The notes beneath the pieces are model-generated. The model was not told the origin of the DNA. It did no database searches and worked only from the letters and a program-made list of their open reading frames with translations. A DNA stretch of 64,000 nucleotides from Penelope pileata (lineage: Eukaryota; Chordata; Aves; Galliformes; Cracidae). The position numbers and the translations under genes are program-made. Below are positions 11,297 through 25,030 of this stretch, in pieces; within the stretch, counting starts at the first letter, position 1; the number at the start of each line of letters is the position of its first letter. The stretch covers positions 1,079,787 through 1,143,786 of the forward strand of contig WBMW01000797.1 of the NCBI GenBank assembly GCA_013396635.1, given 5' to 3'.

Positions 11297-14200
11297 AGTG
11301 TACTGGAAAGGGAACGTGGAGCTGTGCTTCCTATGTACCATTCCATCCACACCTTTGACAGATGATGATGACGAATACATATTCATGCACAATATTCAAA
11401 CAGATGATTTAGATTTTAATGTTTGATTAACTTTTAGAAGTAACTGCACAGGCTGCTATTAAAATCAGGTATGGCAGAATGTATTTTCAAGACTGCCTTC
11501 TCTAACTCAAAAGAAATTATTCTTATGATGTTAAACAGTGTCAGTCAATTGTTTCCTCTTGCTCCTTTCTTTACCCAGAACTCCCAGCCTCTGTCATGAA
11601 GAACCACAACTTTTCTGCACAAGTAATATGCAAATTACCGCTGAGAACACTTTTGTGTGGCCTTAAAATGTGCAGGTTCCTGGGGTGAATGTGCCTACAT
11701 ACAAAATGGACCTGCAAATTATATGGACAGGTCATACAGGAAACCAGGCTGTGTATCCAACACATCCTCTTATTTTATTTATAACTTACAAGACTTTAGC
11801 CAAACTAGATTAATTATGTAAACAGCACAACAAGATGATTTTGCTCCTTCTGGTTAATTTTCTGCAATATTTCAGGTCAGTAAACAGTTTTTTTTTTCAT
11901 GTTAATGCATTAATATATTAAATTTAGCTATTGTTTCCTGAGGTCTGCCAGATCCTCTAGAGGTTCTCTACAAAACACAATTTCATCCTGCACCTGGGCT
12001 GTTCTTTTTCTCTGTTAAATTGCTGTATTATAGCAAGTTGCTAATAAAATATATTTTTTTTAAATTCTCTTTGTCTGGTCACAAAATCAGTGGGCCTCAG
12101 CTGTTAGTTAAAAATCAGTACTTCCCTTCTATTTCCTTGTATTTAGAAATATTCTGTCTGCTTCATACCACATCTACAAAAAAATGCCTATTTGAAAATG
12201 AGATAAGGACAGAAGCTCAGTTTGCAAGGAGATATACACACATTTCCATACAAATGTGTACCTATAGCTTCTATATCACAGATACATTTCAAGCATTCTA
12301 ACCAATTTAGGAAGATGGTCATGGTCTTTTTGAGGTTACAGGATTAAATTGTGAGTATACATGCACTGAAATATTTCTGATGTTGTTTTATGGCAAGCTT
12401 TGTGACAATGTATAGGACAACTTGAGAGTGGACAAGCATTGAATATTTAGGATTCTGGACAACTCCATTATATTTTGCTTTGACTCTTAAGCTGTACCAG
12501 AATGAGAAAGCAAGTTCATATCAACTCTTCTGAAAAAAAAATAGTATATTTTAAAGCTTTTAACATCACTTATATTTATACTTGAAGTTTAATGTATTCT
12601 TTTTATAACAGAAGACAAGTTAACGATAGCTGGAACTTTGTGTTGCTGATGGCAGGCTAAAAAAGTAAGCTCAAACAAAAACAATCTTTGGACAGTTTTT
12701 GGTCTTCAGTAAGTCTTTTGCTGGAAGCTGAACAATATGAGGTCTTTTGGCTTAACAACAACAAAAACACAAGATCCTCAGCAGTTCCAAGTTTTTGCAC
12801 TATAAACCAGTAGGATTTCTAAAGAGGTTTTTACTGAAGGTATCCTAAGCAAAATACTTTGTTTCCTTTTTTTCCTTCAGTAGACCCATAACAGTATTGG
12901 GTCCACAGCATTTTCTATACATGGTAGCTCATTTTTGGTTGCTTTTCCCTCAGCCAGCTGATCTGGGATTTAACTGTGCATTTCAGACATACGAATGGCA
13001 CTGTGTAATGTGCAGGGTCATATTTGCTTTATTTTTATCTTAACTTCCTGCCCCCAGGCTGCGAGACAAGGATTTACTTGTTGGTGCATTAACTTCTGTG
13101 ATTCCCCAAACATATCCTGAATGTCTGCATAAAGCCAGGACATGGATGATTAGCTACAGAAAAGCTATATACGGCTTGGGATTTTCTTTGATATTGTTGC
13201 TTATCTGGAAACCTATCACAATAGCTGCCTTAGAGCTGAATGCCCAACAGCTGGGGGTCTTATCCCATGGCATCAGCGTGACGCAGCAGATCACAGAAAC
13301 TGGAAGTAACTGAGAGACCTGCAAGCTGAAGGTCCCAAAGAATCTTCATCCCCTCACAGATTGCTTCTTGTGCCATGAGGAAACCGAGTATGAAAACAAA
13401 GTAAGAGCAGTGGTTGCTAAATGCCAGGTAACACCAAAAGAATGAGTGCTCTAACAGATGACACACAAACAGCTCTGTCCAGAAAGGAGATGACCCGCTG
13501 CTTTCCATGACCTTGAGTACTCTGTTCAAGAGACAATTTTCTAGCATTGCTGGATGAATGTCATTTTCCTGCAGGCTAAAAATGTGTTTGGGACAAACCT
13601 AAATCTGGGTCCTGGACCTGATACAGCTTTCTCTTTGTAATTTCCTAGCTTGAAAAAAAGTGGTTTTGGTTGTAGATTCCTAAAGCTCAGTTAAGAACTG
13701 ACATAAGAGAGCTGAGATATTTTATCAGGACTAGAAGAGCAGCAGGGATATATCTGTGATTAAAATCATGTATTTTTATTTGAAGCTGAGGGAGAAAGTT
13801 GAATTTTCTCAAAATCTCTTCCTCCTTATTACCCAAACCATTCAGGATAGCTTATTCCCCTGAAAAAAAACCAACTCAATTTACAGTGCTACTAGACCCC
13901 CTTCAAAGATCTACGGCAGCAGCAGGAAGGCGGAGTACTATCTATTATAATGAACATGAAGTTTTATGAAGCTAGGTTATACAAAAGGAAGTAAAAACGT
14001 TGAGTTCCCTGATTTGTAAGAAAGGATTCATTTTTAGTAATTGCACAATATCTTGAACATGAATGTTTAACATGAAAGACAGTACGAGAAGTAAAGCTAA
14101 ACCACCAAAATCCTGTGCCCATAGGGGAAGGTTTCTTATGCACGTAATTACTGAGCATTCCTATTGTTTCCTTAGTAAATATCATATTAAAGCTGATTCA

Positions 14201-15439
14201 TGTTTTTTCATGGAAATATTCCTTTGACAGTTATAGAAGTCAGCGTAATTTTAAAGCAGTTTAGGAATTTTTAAATTCTCTGCAATTTCAAAATGCACGA
14301 ATACTTTTTTTTTAAAATAATTGATGAAAATTGAGAGCTCTAGATTTTGATTTTTAAGGCATTTGATCAGCACCTTTCTCATCAAGGATCAACTTTTTAT
14401 GTTTCAAGGAAGAGCATCTGTTTAAGCATCAAATTAGTGATAAATTAGAGAGTTCAACTTGCTACGCTTCAAGAGCCCTCTCCATTAGTGGTTACCTACT
14501 CATCAGTGAAAGCTGAAGAAACAGGTAAGGTGATTGTACTAACCTGCCATGGAATTATGCCACCCCTTTTTGTCATATGTTTCCTGTGTTAAAAGCTATT
14601 GTAATAAAAGCAAATACTCAGTTCTGGCAGAATTTTTACAGCTTTGTTTCATCTCTTTATCATGGCCTGTTGATGCATCTTCTTACTGAGCAAGACATAA
14701 AATACCAAAGGAAATGCTAAATTAGAATCTTTTAATAACTAAATTTTTAAAACTATTGAATTAAACATGGCAACATTTCTTTTCTGGATGAATTAATGTT
14801 CATCCGTGCAGAAAAATTTGAATGTAACATTATTTAAGCAATTTAAAAGCAAATTAAAGATTTATCCATTGTATCAGGTATCTGACTTCAGGCTAACATT
14901 TTAATCTCGACCATTGTTACAGTGTTTGCCATTCAAAAACTCTGAGAGATAAAGATGAAGGTTAATTCATGCAGAATGAAGACTCAGCTCCTTGTTGATA
15001 AGTGTGGCTGGGTATCAGGGAGCTGCAAAATATGTTAATGGAGTGATTGTTTACATTGGTGTGTTAGGCATCAGTTACACTTGTTTGAATAATTGGTTTT
15101 TGCTTTTGCATTTCAGATTTATTTCTGTATTTAGATGCTATTTTCTGAGCTGCTATACTGACCACAGAAGGAATGCATTTTTTTCTGTTGTAAGGAGACC
15201 CACAGATTTTACTAGAACCATTTTGTAAATATTTTTACAGCAGATGATTGACAAACAGTTTTCTGGGGAAATCTTCTTAAGAAACAATAGCTGTCACTCT
15301 GTAGCTTTTTTCAATTTGCTAAGTTATTGTCCTTCTCTGTCATCTTTTCAACAGCAGGCCTGACTCATCTCCCAGTTTAACAAGTGCAATTTCTCTGTCT
15401 GAGCTGCTCTTGAATTTTAACTGGGAACAGTTAAATTTC
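11297..15439. other. AT-rich non-coding stretch
   Basis: No gene and no recognisable mobile element are seen. The open frames at 13098-13313 (+) and 13260-13547 (-) overlap on opposite strands and neither resembles a known protein. The rest is plain AT-rich sequence. Confidence 0.65.
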
Positions 15440-15498
15440 AACTGTTTGAAAATGAATCAAAATTTCAACAGTTTGAAAAACTGTTTGAAAATGAATCA
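15440..15498. repeat. Direct repeat of a 20-mer with a partial inverted copy between
   Basis: AACTGTTTGAAAATGAATCA occurs exactly at 15440-15459 and again at 15479-15498. Between them lies TTTCAACAGTTTGAAA, which is close to self-complementary and shares the TTTGAAA core. It looks like a small local duplication. Confidence 0.8.
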
Positions 15499-18400
15499 GG
15501 TTCATGATATCATGTTCAGATCAGCTGAGTCATGTTGAGAAATAACAGCAAAGGGGAACTGACGTGGACAAAAATATGTCTTCAGAACAGGGAAACAAAA
15601 ATTGTTGATAACATGACCAGAGCACTCGCTGTATATCAAATACACTAAGAATATGTAACCAGTATACATGTGAGTGCAGGAATGTGGCTGTGGACAATTA
15701 TGAAAGCCCTATAAATGGCTGATCTTTTTGAACCCTGCTCAGGCCTACAGCATCCCAGGGCAGTGTGATCAGTGCATTTTTTGAAGTAGCAAAGAAACGG
15801 AAATTGTACATTTCTAAATTAAATTTGGCCATATATATTGCAATGATCTTTTCCTTTCCCTTGCTTAATGCAGAGGTGAAATATTTTTTTCCTGTACACA
15901 AAAACTGTCAAGCCTGTTTCTCTTCTATTCTCCTATAATTCTCAACAGGAAGTAGCCAGCTCTCCTAAGAACCAAATATAATGAGCCCAGTTCTGCTTAC
16001 TTTAATTAGCTGACCAGGTTAAGAAGATAATTAGTCACCCCTCTTAGCAATCACTACAGACAAGTTGTACTGTGCAATTGTATATTAATACACAGACAGG
16101 TGTTTTCACCATTGTGCCAGACTGAACTGTCAAATCCTGGTTGCCACAGTCCAGCTGTGGAGACAAGGTCTCTGATTTCATCACAAAGGAGAAAGAGCAA
16201 GACTCGTGTATTAGTCCACAATACAGAAAAAAAGCAGTTGTGTTAAACTTCACTGAACTGTCCTGATTCCCTACCAACATCAGTTTTGGGACAGTAACTC
16301 TGCATTTAATATACAGATATCAGTGAGATCAGAATCAGCTGATGAAAATGTGGCATAGCAGAAAAGCCACTCTGCAATGGTGTGAAGATATTAAACTGAT
16401 CAATTAAGTCAGGCTGTAGGAAAATGTTCAGCAAAGAAAAAAAGCAACACATTTGATTACAACGCTGTTATCATTAAACTGCTATAAATATGCTAAAAAT
16501 TTGTTTTTTTATAACTTTCTTGGAAATGATGCATTTATTAGAAATTAGTTGTATTTCAGTGCATGGAGAATTACACAGAGCAGAAGCCACAGGGATGATT
16601 GATTGTTATCAATAATTACATGTTCTGACTAAACACTTTCAGACTCCTAGTGTTGCCGTTTCTTCTATGTGATTTTACTCTAATCTCCTTAAACAAAGGA
16701 AATAAAACAAAAGGAACAAAAGAATAAAAATTCAAAACCTTCTTACGGAGGCCCAACCTTTAAAGTTTTTTCTCATGTTTGATTAGAGTTATATCAAACC
16801 TTTAATTAGTGATTGCTCATACTACATAGAACCGGCAAGAAGAAAGGTCATTGAAGTTTTCCTACTCTCTCTTGAGTGCATCTCTATAATAGTCCTAACT
16901 TACAGAGGGGAATGTAAACAGTTTTTCTTAATATTTACTGTTCTGGACTCACCCAAACTGAGTTCTGTGTCCTTTGTTCATGACTTAAAATAGACTTTTA
17001 AAGTGAGATGCTATCTACCTATCTCCTTTATTTTCAGCACTCAGAGAGGCTAGGCGGTGAGCATCACCATTTTGGTAAAATCTTTTCCTTCTTCTAGATA
17101 CTATGTGAACCCTTGATTAAGACTACAGGAGAGAAACGAACAGCTACTAAAGTCAGAGCACAGTGCGCCATTCCTAGTTGTCATAGCACTGTCAGTCTTG
17201 TTCCACATCCAGAATGTTAGGAAACTTCTGGTCCAGAGAGGAGGCAACCAGCAGCAGTAAAATGACCTGATAACACATCTGTAAATTTCTAGCAATTCCA
17301 CTAAGTTTTTGTATTTTTATTTTGTGATACAATATAAATATTTTAGAGAAACCTAAACATGTTGTTAGACAATGGCAGCAACAAAGGTTGGAACAGTTAT
17401 TTGAAACACAGATTATCTCTACTATAGAAACTGAGTTGACTTGTTTCCTCCCTCAACCCAGAGAAGCTAGTAAACTAGTAACTTGCACAGGAGTTAGGAA
17501 TCAGCACATAGACATGTACATGAATACATAATGCAAATAGCTGAGTACCTGCTGGACTCAAATATAGACGCATAAGAACTCGAATTGTTTCATAAAGTAC
17601 CGATTTAAGACGAATTGTTTGGGATGAAACCTTTATTGAGACATGTCAAAGAATGGCAGAGAAATATAAGACTCACCAAATGCCTGGAGAAGAGATGGTA
17701 TTAGCCTGCCAATGTTGCCTGGTTCAGTTTGTATGTTACATTTTCTCTTAGATCAAGATGAACTAGTGTTCAGTGCAAATGGTTTCCTTCTCTCGTAGTG
17801 TCTTAAGCTTCCAAGTGTGTTAGCTGCTAACCACGTGTTACCATTCAATTGCATTTCTCTTGCAGCACTCCATCTCTAACCTGCTGAGCAATATTTAAGC
17901 TATCATAGGGCTTTCTTTAGGAATTAAGGCATATTTCAAATCTGAATGTTTACTTGATCTCGGGTTTTGGAGACTTCTTTTTTTTTTTTTTTTTGATCTT
18001 GTTTAAGAGGTGGGTGAATATCTGTTACCAGACTTTCCAGGGACATCTTGAAAGGCCTATTTTCCTATAAGCTTGCATCTTAGGCATCTACTGTGAATTT
18101 AAACTGATTCTTAAGGAAGGTTAGGTTCATTGTTGTTGAAAATATTTTTTTCAGCACCTTCAGGAGGAGAAGGGCAGATGAAAAGAGAACATAACGAAAA
18201 GTGGAGAGGCACAGAAAAAATGTGAACTGCCAAATTTACTGTCTAGCTATAATGAGGTATTGCTTAACAATTAAGTTAAATTATGCAGCTGTTTCTAGTA
18301 TATTGTGCTAATGCATCTGAGAAATTATAATTTTCTGATTGGAGAATGTTATGTGGAGGAAACTATAGCATTCCCCATTTCTGCAACAATTCATTTCATG

Positions 18401-21400
18401 ATTAAAAAAGGAAGCCAGTATTTTTGCAGCTGGCAGGAATAGGCAATAAAAGATGACAATCCAAGGAGGCCTGTTAGTCACTGACACAATAAAACAATCC
18501 CCAACAAAGGCTGCAGAAGGAGGAAAAAAAAAAAAAAAAGCATGAAAGTATACCAACGACACACAGCCCATCAGTTTCTGTGAAGTGACTATATAGCCCA
18601 CGAGTAGCAGAGGCAGTTTTGAGTGTTTCAAAGCCAAGTGCTTGAAAATGCAAGTGAACAATTCAATCAATGCTTTAAAGCAAAATCTTCTTGTATAGCA
18701 TGAATGTACATCGGCTTTAGAAAAGAAAAAAAGAGACAAACAACTTCAATAGTCTTAAATCTTTAACTTTCTCAGAATTTTTCTTTGGATAAGGATTAAG
18801 TGAAGATCTGGAGAAACTAAAGACCATTGAAAAAATAAAAGGAAATAAGCTGGAGTTGAAATTTTTACATGTGAAACATGCTTGTGGGAAAAGTGGCTAC
18901 ATAAAGCAGAAAAGAAATTAGGTATGTTAATGGGAGCAGGTGGCTTATTTTTATTTCATTTTTGACCATCTTGAATTCTGAAGACTATTTAAAATTCTAG
19001 TCTAACAAATTCATAAATAAATCTATTACCCATTGTTTAAACTTATTTATGCAAAAAAACCACAAAAACCAAAAACTCTAGATGAAAGCATATAATAGCT
19101 TTTTACAAAACAAAAAAAAAGCTTTTCAATTAGCATCCATACTTCAGATGATCCTTTTATTCTAATCATCTGTTTTGCATGATTCTTTTGTTTTAGTCAG
19201 CATTTCCTTTTTAAGAAGGTTGAATTGGTGGAAAATATCGTTTTATTTCACATCTTATGAGTCTGAATAACATAAAATGAGGTTGTGCCATGCTTCATGA
19301 CCATGCATTTTTAAACGTTTTCTATAAATAAATCTAATTTTGTTTTAATCTTGTGACAAAGCACTGCCTTGAAATGATAATGAAGAAACCTAAGGAAATA
19401 CCATTTGAAATCATTCTTGCTTTTGTTTCCACCGGTTGCTCCAGAAAGGTAAAGCAGATTTGGCCTTTAATTTCCTTCAGTGATCTAATTTCTTTACTTA
19501 CTTCTGTACTGACTTTCACATTTAATTACAGTATTACTCATTAGAAAAAATCTTCATGGGCAATCAAGTGAATTTCAAGATCTTTTAAAAATCTTATTCA
19601 CTGTGTATCTAAGCCAAAGTTCCCCTAAGCTGAGTTAAAGACTTTGATGAAAGAAGTGCTTTAGTTTCCCCGTTTATCATAGAATGATTAAAGAATTTTT
19701 ACCCACAGAACAAAGACTTTTCTGCTTGAAAACAAGGGAATTTGGTAAATCCTCCAGAATATAAAAATTATTCTTTAGAAATGACCTTAAAGGGACTTAT
19801 ATTTATTTATAACAGGAGACATTGGCCCATACTCATTTCAGTAGTTCATTTGGTGCCTGGTTTGAGTTGGTTGATAATGTATGTAGCTCCTCGGCTACCT
19901 TATCCCCACCTCGCAATGCTCACTTACATGTGTTGTCCCCCTCCCTCTGAAGAACCAGTAACAGTTGAGATGCTCACAAGTCGTGGGCCCTTCCTTCTTC
20001 CCGTTTTGTCTTAGAGGCTGTGAAGTCATGAGCCTTCTACCCCTGAGGGAATGCTGGGGTAAGGTACCTCTTATCTGATGGAGAAAATATATCTGGTCTG
20101 CTTAAATGTAATTCACTTTTGGGGAACCACAGGAATTGTTGAACAATTAACACATCTCCAATGTTTTTCTGCTTCAAGGTGCAGTTTGTCTCCTCCTTCT
20201 ACCTGGATCTCTTTCCTAAGCAAAGTAACAGTACCACAGGGAGTGGATTGCAAGCTTGATCTTGACATAACACATAATGTAAAGCATTTCTTTACAACAT
20301 ATCCATTTACTTTTTACATTTTACTGATCTGTACTTTTGTTCCATACCCATTTCTGTGAGCACAGGCAAACGGCAGCTTTTCCTGGCAGCCACCTGCCCT
20401 TGCTGCAGGAGGAAGGGGCTTGGGCTTCACACAGGCGGTCAGCAGCCAAGGGGGAAGAGCCTAGGGGGAGCTGGCTGAGTGAGGTCAGGCTCTTCTGCTC
20501 TCAGGTCCACCATGTTGTCTCTAATTTAAAAAAAAGAGAAATCAGGAGGGGGGGGGAAAGCCCCATAGGCAATTCAAAAGGGGGGAAAAAGTAGCTACTG
20601 TTACAAGATTAAACCAGGAAAATGTTAAGTACGAATTTTCAAAGTTCCTTTCCTTGTCAAAAATTTTGCTCTTTCTCTTCTACTGAGCAGGAAAGCTGGA
20701 GTTAATTCATATCCTCACATTACAGTTTTTCACAAACATGCTTCCAGTGATGTCATTTGTTCTGTATTACCACTGCTGGCTTGTTCTTAGACCACTACTT
20801 TCCCTTTTTGCTGAAGTCCAGGGGCCATCACTGCGTGTCTGCTGTGATGTCTCATGTGCGAGGAAGGTGTGCTGCCTCTGGGTAGCTGGGTCCTTGGAAA
20901 TGCCAGATCTGATTGAAATTAATAATGCCAGAGACCCCTGATGCCTCTGGTGTAAAAGTGTCTTATCATTTAGATACATAAATAAAAATATCTCTAGCAT
21001 GTTAATAATCAGTTTTAAAAAGTAGAGCTGTTTATATGTTAATGACATAAAATAGTATTAAAAGTAAAAACAAACCATGTACAAACTTCAACTGAGTCTT
21101 ACAAATATTGTGATATCTTACCAATTATTGATGTTGCATTGCATCCGTATAATCACATATAATTTAAACTTTCTAAAATGGGAGGATACTACAAAAGTTG
21201 TCTCAGACTCTTAGCTAGTGTCATAAATATTCTTCTGTAATCCGTACAAGAAGTCCTTCATTACTTCTTCCCTGAGGGTATATTCTTCAATTTTCATCTT
21301 TATAGCACAATGATAAATTAGAGCTTAATGCTGCTGTGCCACAAAGCAACCACAGGGCTTCTATCAGCAACTATCCAGATGTTAAAAAATATAAAAAGCG

Positions 21401-24400
21401 GTCACACTAGTGCGTAGTGCAACACATTTTTTTCTTTCCCACAATTATGAAATTGCTTGGCCTTTTCTTCTAGCAAATCACTGGCAAAAAAAAAAAAAAG
21501 TAGATTTTGACTTTTCTTACTTGAGTTACATTGGTTGTTTGTCTTTCAAACAGAGTAATTAAATATTTTTTTACATTTACTATCATTTGTCAACCTACAT
21601 AATCCCAGTTTCTCAAGCTGTGTGCATGGAAATGACCTGTGTGTTAGGCTCCGAGGTTCTGCATACTTTTACATATTCCAGGGTAACTCACACTAATTTT
21701 TTAACAGAGATTAGGGTGTAACTGATGCCGTGCCATAATCTGGGAGACAAAGCACTTGAATGGGGTTACATTTTAACCTGAGTAGGCAGGGTATCAATCC
21801 AAGAAACAGGGAGTCAATTCTGGAGGAAACGGGGGACAAAAGGGTGGGGAGATTGTCTGCTGCTTCCATGCATCTGCTGCTTTCAGAGCTTACCTATATG
21901 GAGAGAGGTAGACCAAATTTAGCCATTTTTTTTTGTGAGGGACTAATTAATTTTATTAGAGAGTAAGTAAATTCATCTGTGAATGTTTGAGAATCTAATG
22001 ACTTCCAGAGATTCAGAATGAATTCAGCAATAAAAGCTAATTAGAAGGGAAATGGATGCCTAAAATATCCCTGGTGTGCATAAAGAAAGAGTATAAAGAC
22101 CATTAATTGAAATTAAAATTTAACAGTAGCCTAATGCCGCATGACATAAAATTCCATCTGTTGTGCAGAGCCACTAAACAAAGATACATGGGGAATAGTG
22201 TGTGGTGTCTCAGCTCTGCAGCAAGTCAATGAATGTATTTTAATGTCAAACCACTCCAAACAATGAGAAGTCTGATGCTCAGAAGAGTCAGTTTGGGGTG
22301 TGATGATTCTTGTAATTACTAAATTAGAGAGGAAAAAAACAGTAATGCCACATTATAGAGATAACTTCTTTTTAATTAATTACGGATAGTTTCCTTTTAC
22401 TTTTTTTTTTTTTTTAAATCCTTGTGAATATAGAACAGGTAACCATGCAGTTTAGTACATACAGGCTGTAAAACTCATGTCCAAGCAGCTTCCTAGAGGT
22501 GCCTGTGTCGTGCAGGCATCCATGCACCTTGGAGGCTTCAAGTGGAATTGAGGAGCAGGGGTAAAGTCAGTGCTCCTCCCTGCAGCATCTCATCTGAAAT
22601 GCTGCAAAAGTTTCCATAGAGCACATGGAAGAAAGTAAATGACAGCATTGAATCATTTATCCTAGAATATCTGTTGTTTAGTATTATTCTCAATATGTTG
22701 GTGGATTTGTTTATTTATATTTTTAACATTGATTAACAGCGATTGCTGTAAACAGTTTCTGTAAATGTCTCTGGCACAAATCCTCTTCTCAAGATGTGGA
22801 CCGATGTTTGGTGAAAAATGATCATATTGTACTTGCATTTCAATCTTAGAGGATCTCAGCTAAAAGAATTGTAACGATGATCAGGGACATGTAACGTGCA
22901 ATCAAAAAGCATCTTTTTTATTAAATATTAGTTTATTTCAAAACGATTTATAATTGTCGAGAAATTTCCAGCACAATAATTTTACATTCAGGCTTATGTG
23001 TTAGGTTGGAACAAGAGCTTTGAATCTAGCAAACCGATTGCACAATTCCTAGCACAACATGACCGTGGACTGTGATTGTTACCCAAGGCTAACTGCATGC
23101 TGAATAGGCCATAATGTCAAATTAGATGCTATTTGAGATTCATAGAGCACATTTTCTGAATGTCTACATGTGCATTAGTAAATCAGCACCTCCATTCTGG
23201 GAAATCTCTCAATGCAGAGTTAACGGCTGCTACAGAACTCACAGAGTGAAAGAAAATAATGGGCTGCACAGAGGAGAGTCACTGTGGAGCAGTGCAGGCC
23301 AAGAGAACAAAAGTCCTCTAGAGGAAGAAGTCCTCTAAACAGAGGTGAAAACAAAGATCTGGCATGTGTACAATAGAAAATTTTGTGGGCCAATAGGAAG
23401 GAGGAAGAACTAGAAGCAGTAAGCCAAAGATAAAAATGAATTCACTTTCAGCAGTTTTAGGGATTTTTTAGCTGAAGGTAATTAACCACTGGAAGAAGCT
23501 GCAGCAAAACATATGGGGATGAATTTTTTCTTTTCAATCTTAGGACCACGATTCATTGCCTTTCTGGTCAATCCTTTCAATCATGAGGAATATGCAGTGT
23601 AAACATCAGGTTGCTAGCAAACATCTATCTGATATTTTTGATGTTGATTTGAATATTTGGTGATAAAAGGTGTATCTCTTAAAACTTGCTGGTAGCTCAG
23701 CACTTCAGCCCAGGTCTTTCACTAAGCAATTGTAAGAACAATTCTCTCGATGGGAAGATGTCCCCAGTATTTCCTACAATTTTTGTCATGGTAGCCCTTA
23801 AACGTGGCATTTGCTCAAGTACGTATTTTTTTCCATTTTTACTATTTTGATATTGTATTTTTCACAGTGTGCTAGTCCCAAAACATTCATTTGGGATGAC
23901 AAAAAGTAAGTGACTGCATATGCACTTGTACTAGTAAATTATTTTCCCATCTACATTACATTTATTGACTTCTCAAATTGTGGTTAGATAGTTCAACGCG
24001 TTTACGTGAAGTCTGTCACTGTGCTGATCCAAATGTCTTTTTATCCCTATCCCAGTAGCAATCTTCACTTATATATATAAACCATACAATTAGTTATAAT
24101 GTTGTCCATTAGAGAAGTATCCGACAGCTTCTATATGCAAATCTCCCTCTCTTCCAGCCAAGACGCAATGATTATGTACATAATATTTGTAAACATATGG
24201 TAAACCATCTTATAGAATGCATTTCAGTATTGCAGGATACTTGGGGAAAGTATCATGAAAGCCATCTGTACACCATGTGAAATAATGAGAGGTGTTACAG
24301 GCAGGCTGCTAGCTGTGAAAATCCTAATATCTGTAGTACTGTTATTGCACTTGTCCTTTTATTATTATTATTATGTATATATTTAATAACAGAGACAGTG

Positions 24401-24839
24401 ACAAAATGCAAACCAGCTACTCCTCCTGGCTCAGCTTTCAGAATGCCAGACATTATCACAGGCCTTTAAAAGTACTTCTCAGAATTGTGAATAATGAATC
24501 ATGGTTTGCAAAATTTTCATAATTTCTATAGAGAAGTATCAAAAATCTACTGTTTTTCATCTCCAATTTAATGAAAAAAGTTTCACCTTCCATGATAATT
24601 TCATCCACTGTAAACCTGTTCAGTTGCTGCTTATCTGCATCATGAGTTAACGATATAGTTCATTGCTGAAGAAAAAAAAATCTGATGCCCAAACACACAT
24701 TTCTATCAGTGCCCTGGATGACAGATAAAATATCCTCTCATAAAGTTTGTGGATTATTTTAAAACAAAGGGGATGGTTTATACAACGGATGGCAGAGACT
24801 GACCTTCCCAAGGAACAACAGCAAGCTTAGAGGATTGGG
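15499..24839. other. AT-rich non-coding stretch with poly-A/T tracts
   Basis: No gene is seen. Homopolymer tracts lie at 17978-17994 (T), 18524-18539 (A), 21486-21499 (A) and 22401-22415 (T). A short (TTA)n/(TA)n patch lies at about 24357-24385. A GC-richer patch at 20360-20590 ends in a G-run (about 20547-20556), but shows no exon structure. CGAATTGTTT is repeated 30 bases apart near 17580-17622. The minus-strand frame at 18308-18739 is long but has no domain and crosses the poly-A tract as poly-F, so I treat it as chance. Confidence 0.65.
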
Positions 24840-25030
24840 CTGGCAGGAACCTCCTTGTTCAACACTGGTGAATGCAGCACCTTGTCCCTGGACCAGAATA
24901 ACCCCATACACCAGCACAGCTTTGGGGCTGAGCAGCTGCAGAGCATCTCTGCAGAAGAAACCTCTGAAGAACAGGCTGATCGCGAGGCAGCAGTACACCT
25001 GAGAGGCAAGAACAGCAGGCAGCACAGGCC
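24840..25030 (+). mobile_element. CR1 LINE fragment, reverse-transcriptase C-terminal region
   Basis: Read in the frame starting near 24855, the sequence encodes FNTGECSTLSLDQNNPIHQH followed by SFGAEQLQSISAEE. This tracks the CR1 pol region that normally reads like FNKGKC..LHLGRNNPMHQY..GAE.LESS.AEKDLG (known family pattern). At DNA level AATAACCCCATACACCAGCA is nearly the CR1 sequence. Similarity fades on both sides, and the usual EKDLGVLVD segment is already altered, so this is an old 5'- and 3'-truncated copy. The adjoining plus-strand frame of 113 residues is this remnant running into unrelated sequence, not a gene. Confidence 0.82.

Noticed and set aside
18308..18739. 143-residue minus-strand ORF
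   Set aside because: It reads through a poly-A tract as poly-phenylalanine and shows no domain or gene structure.
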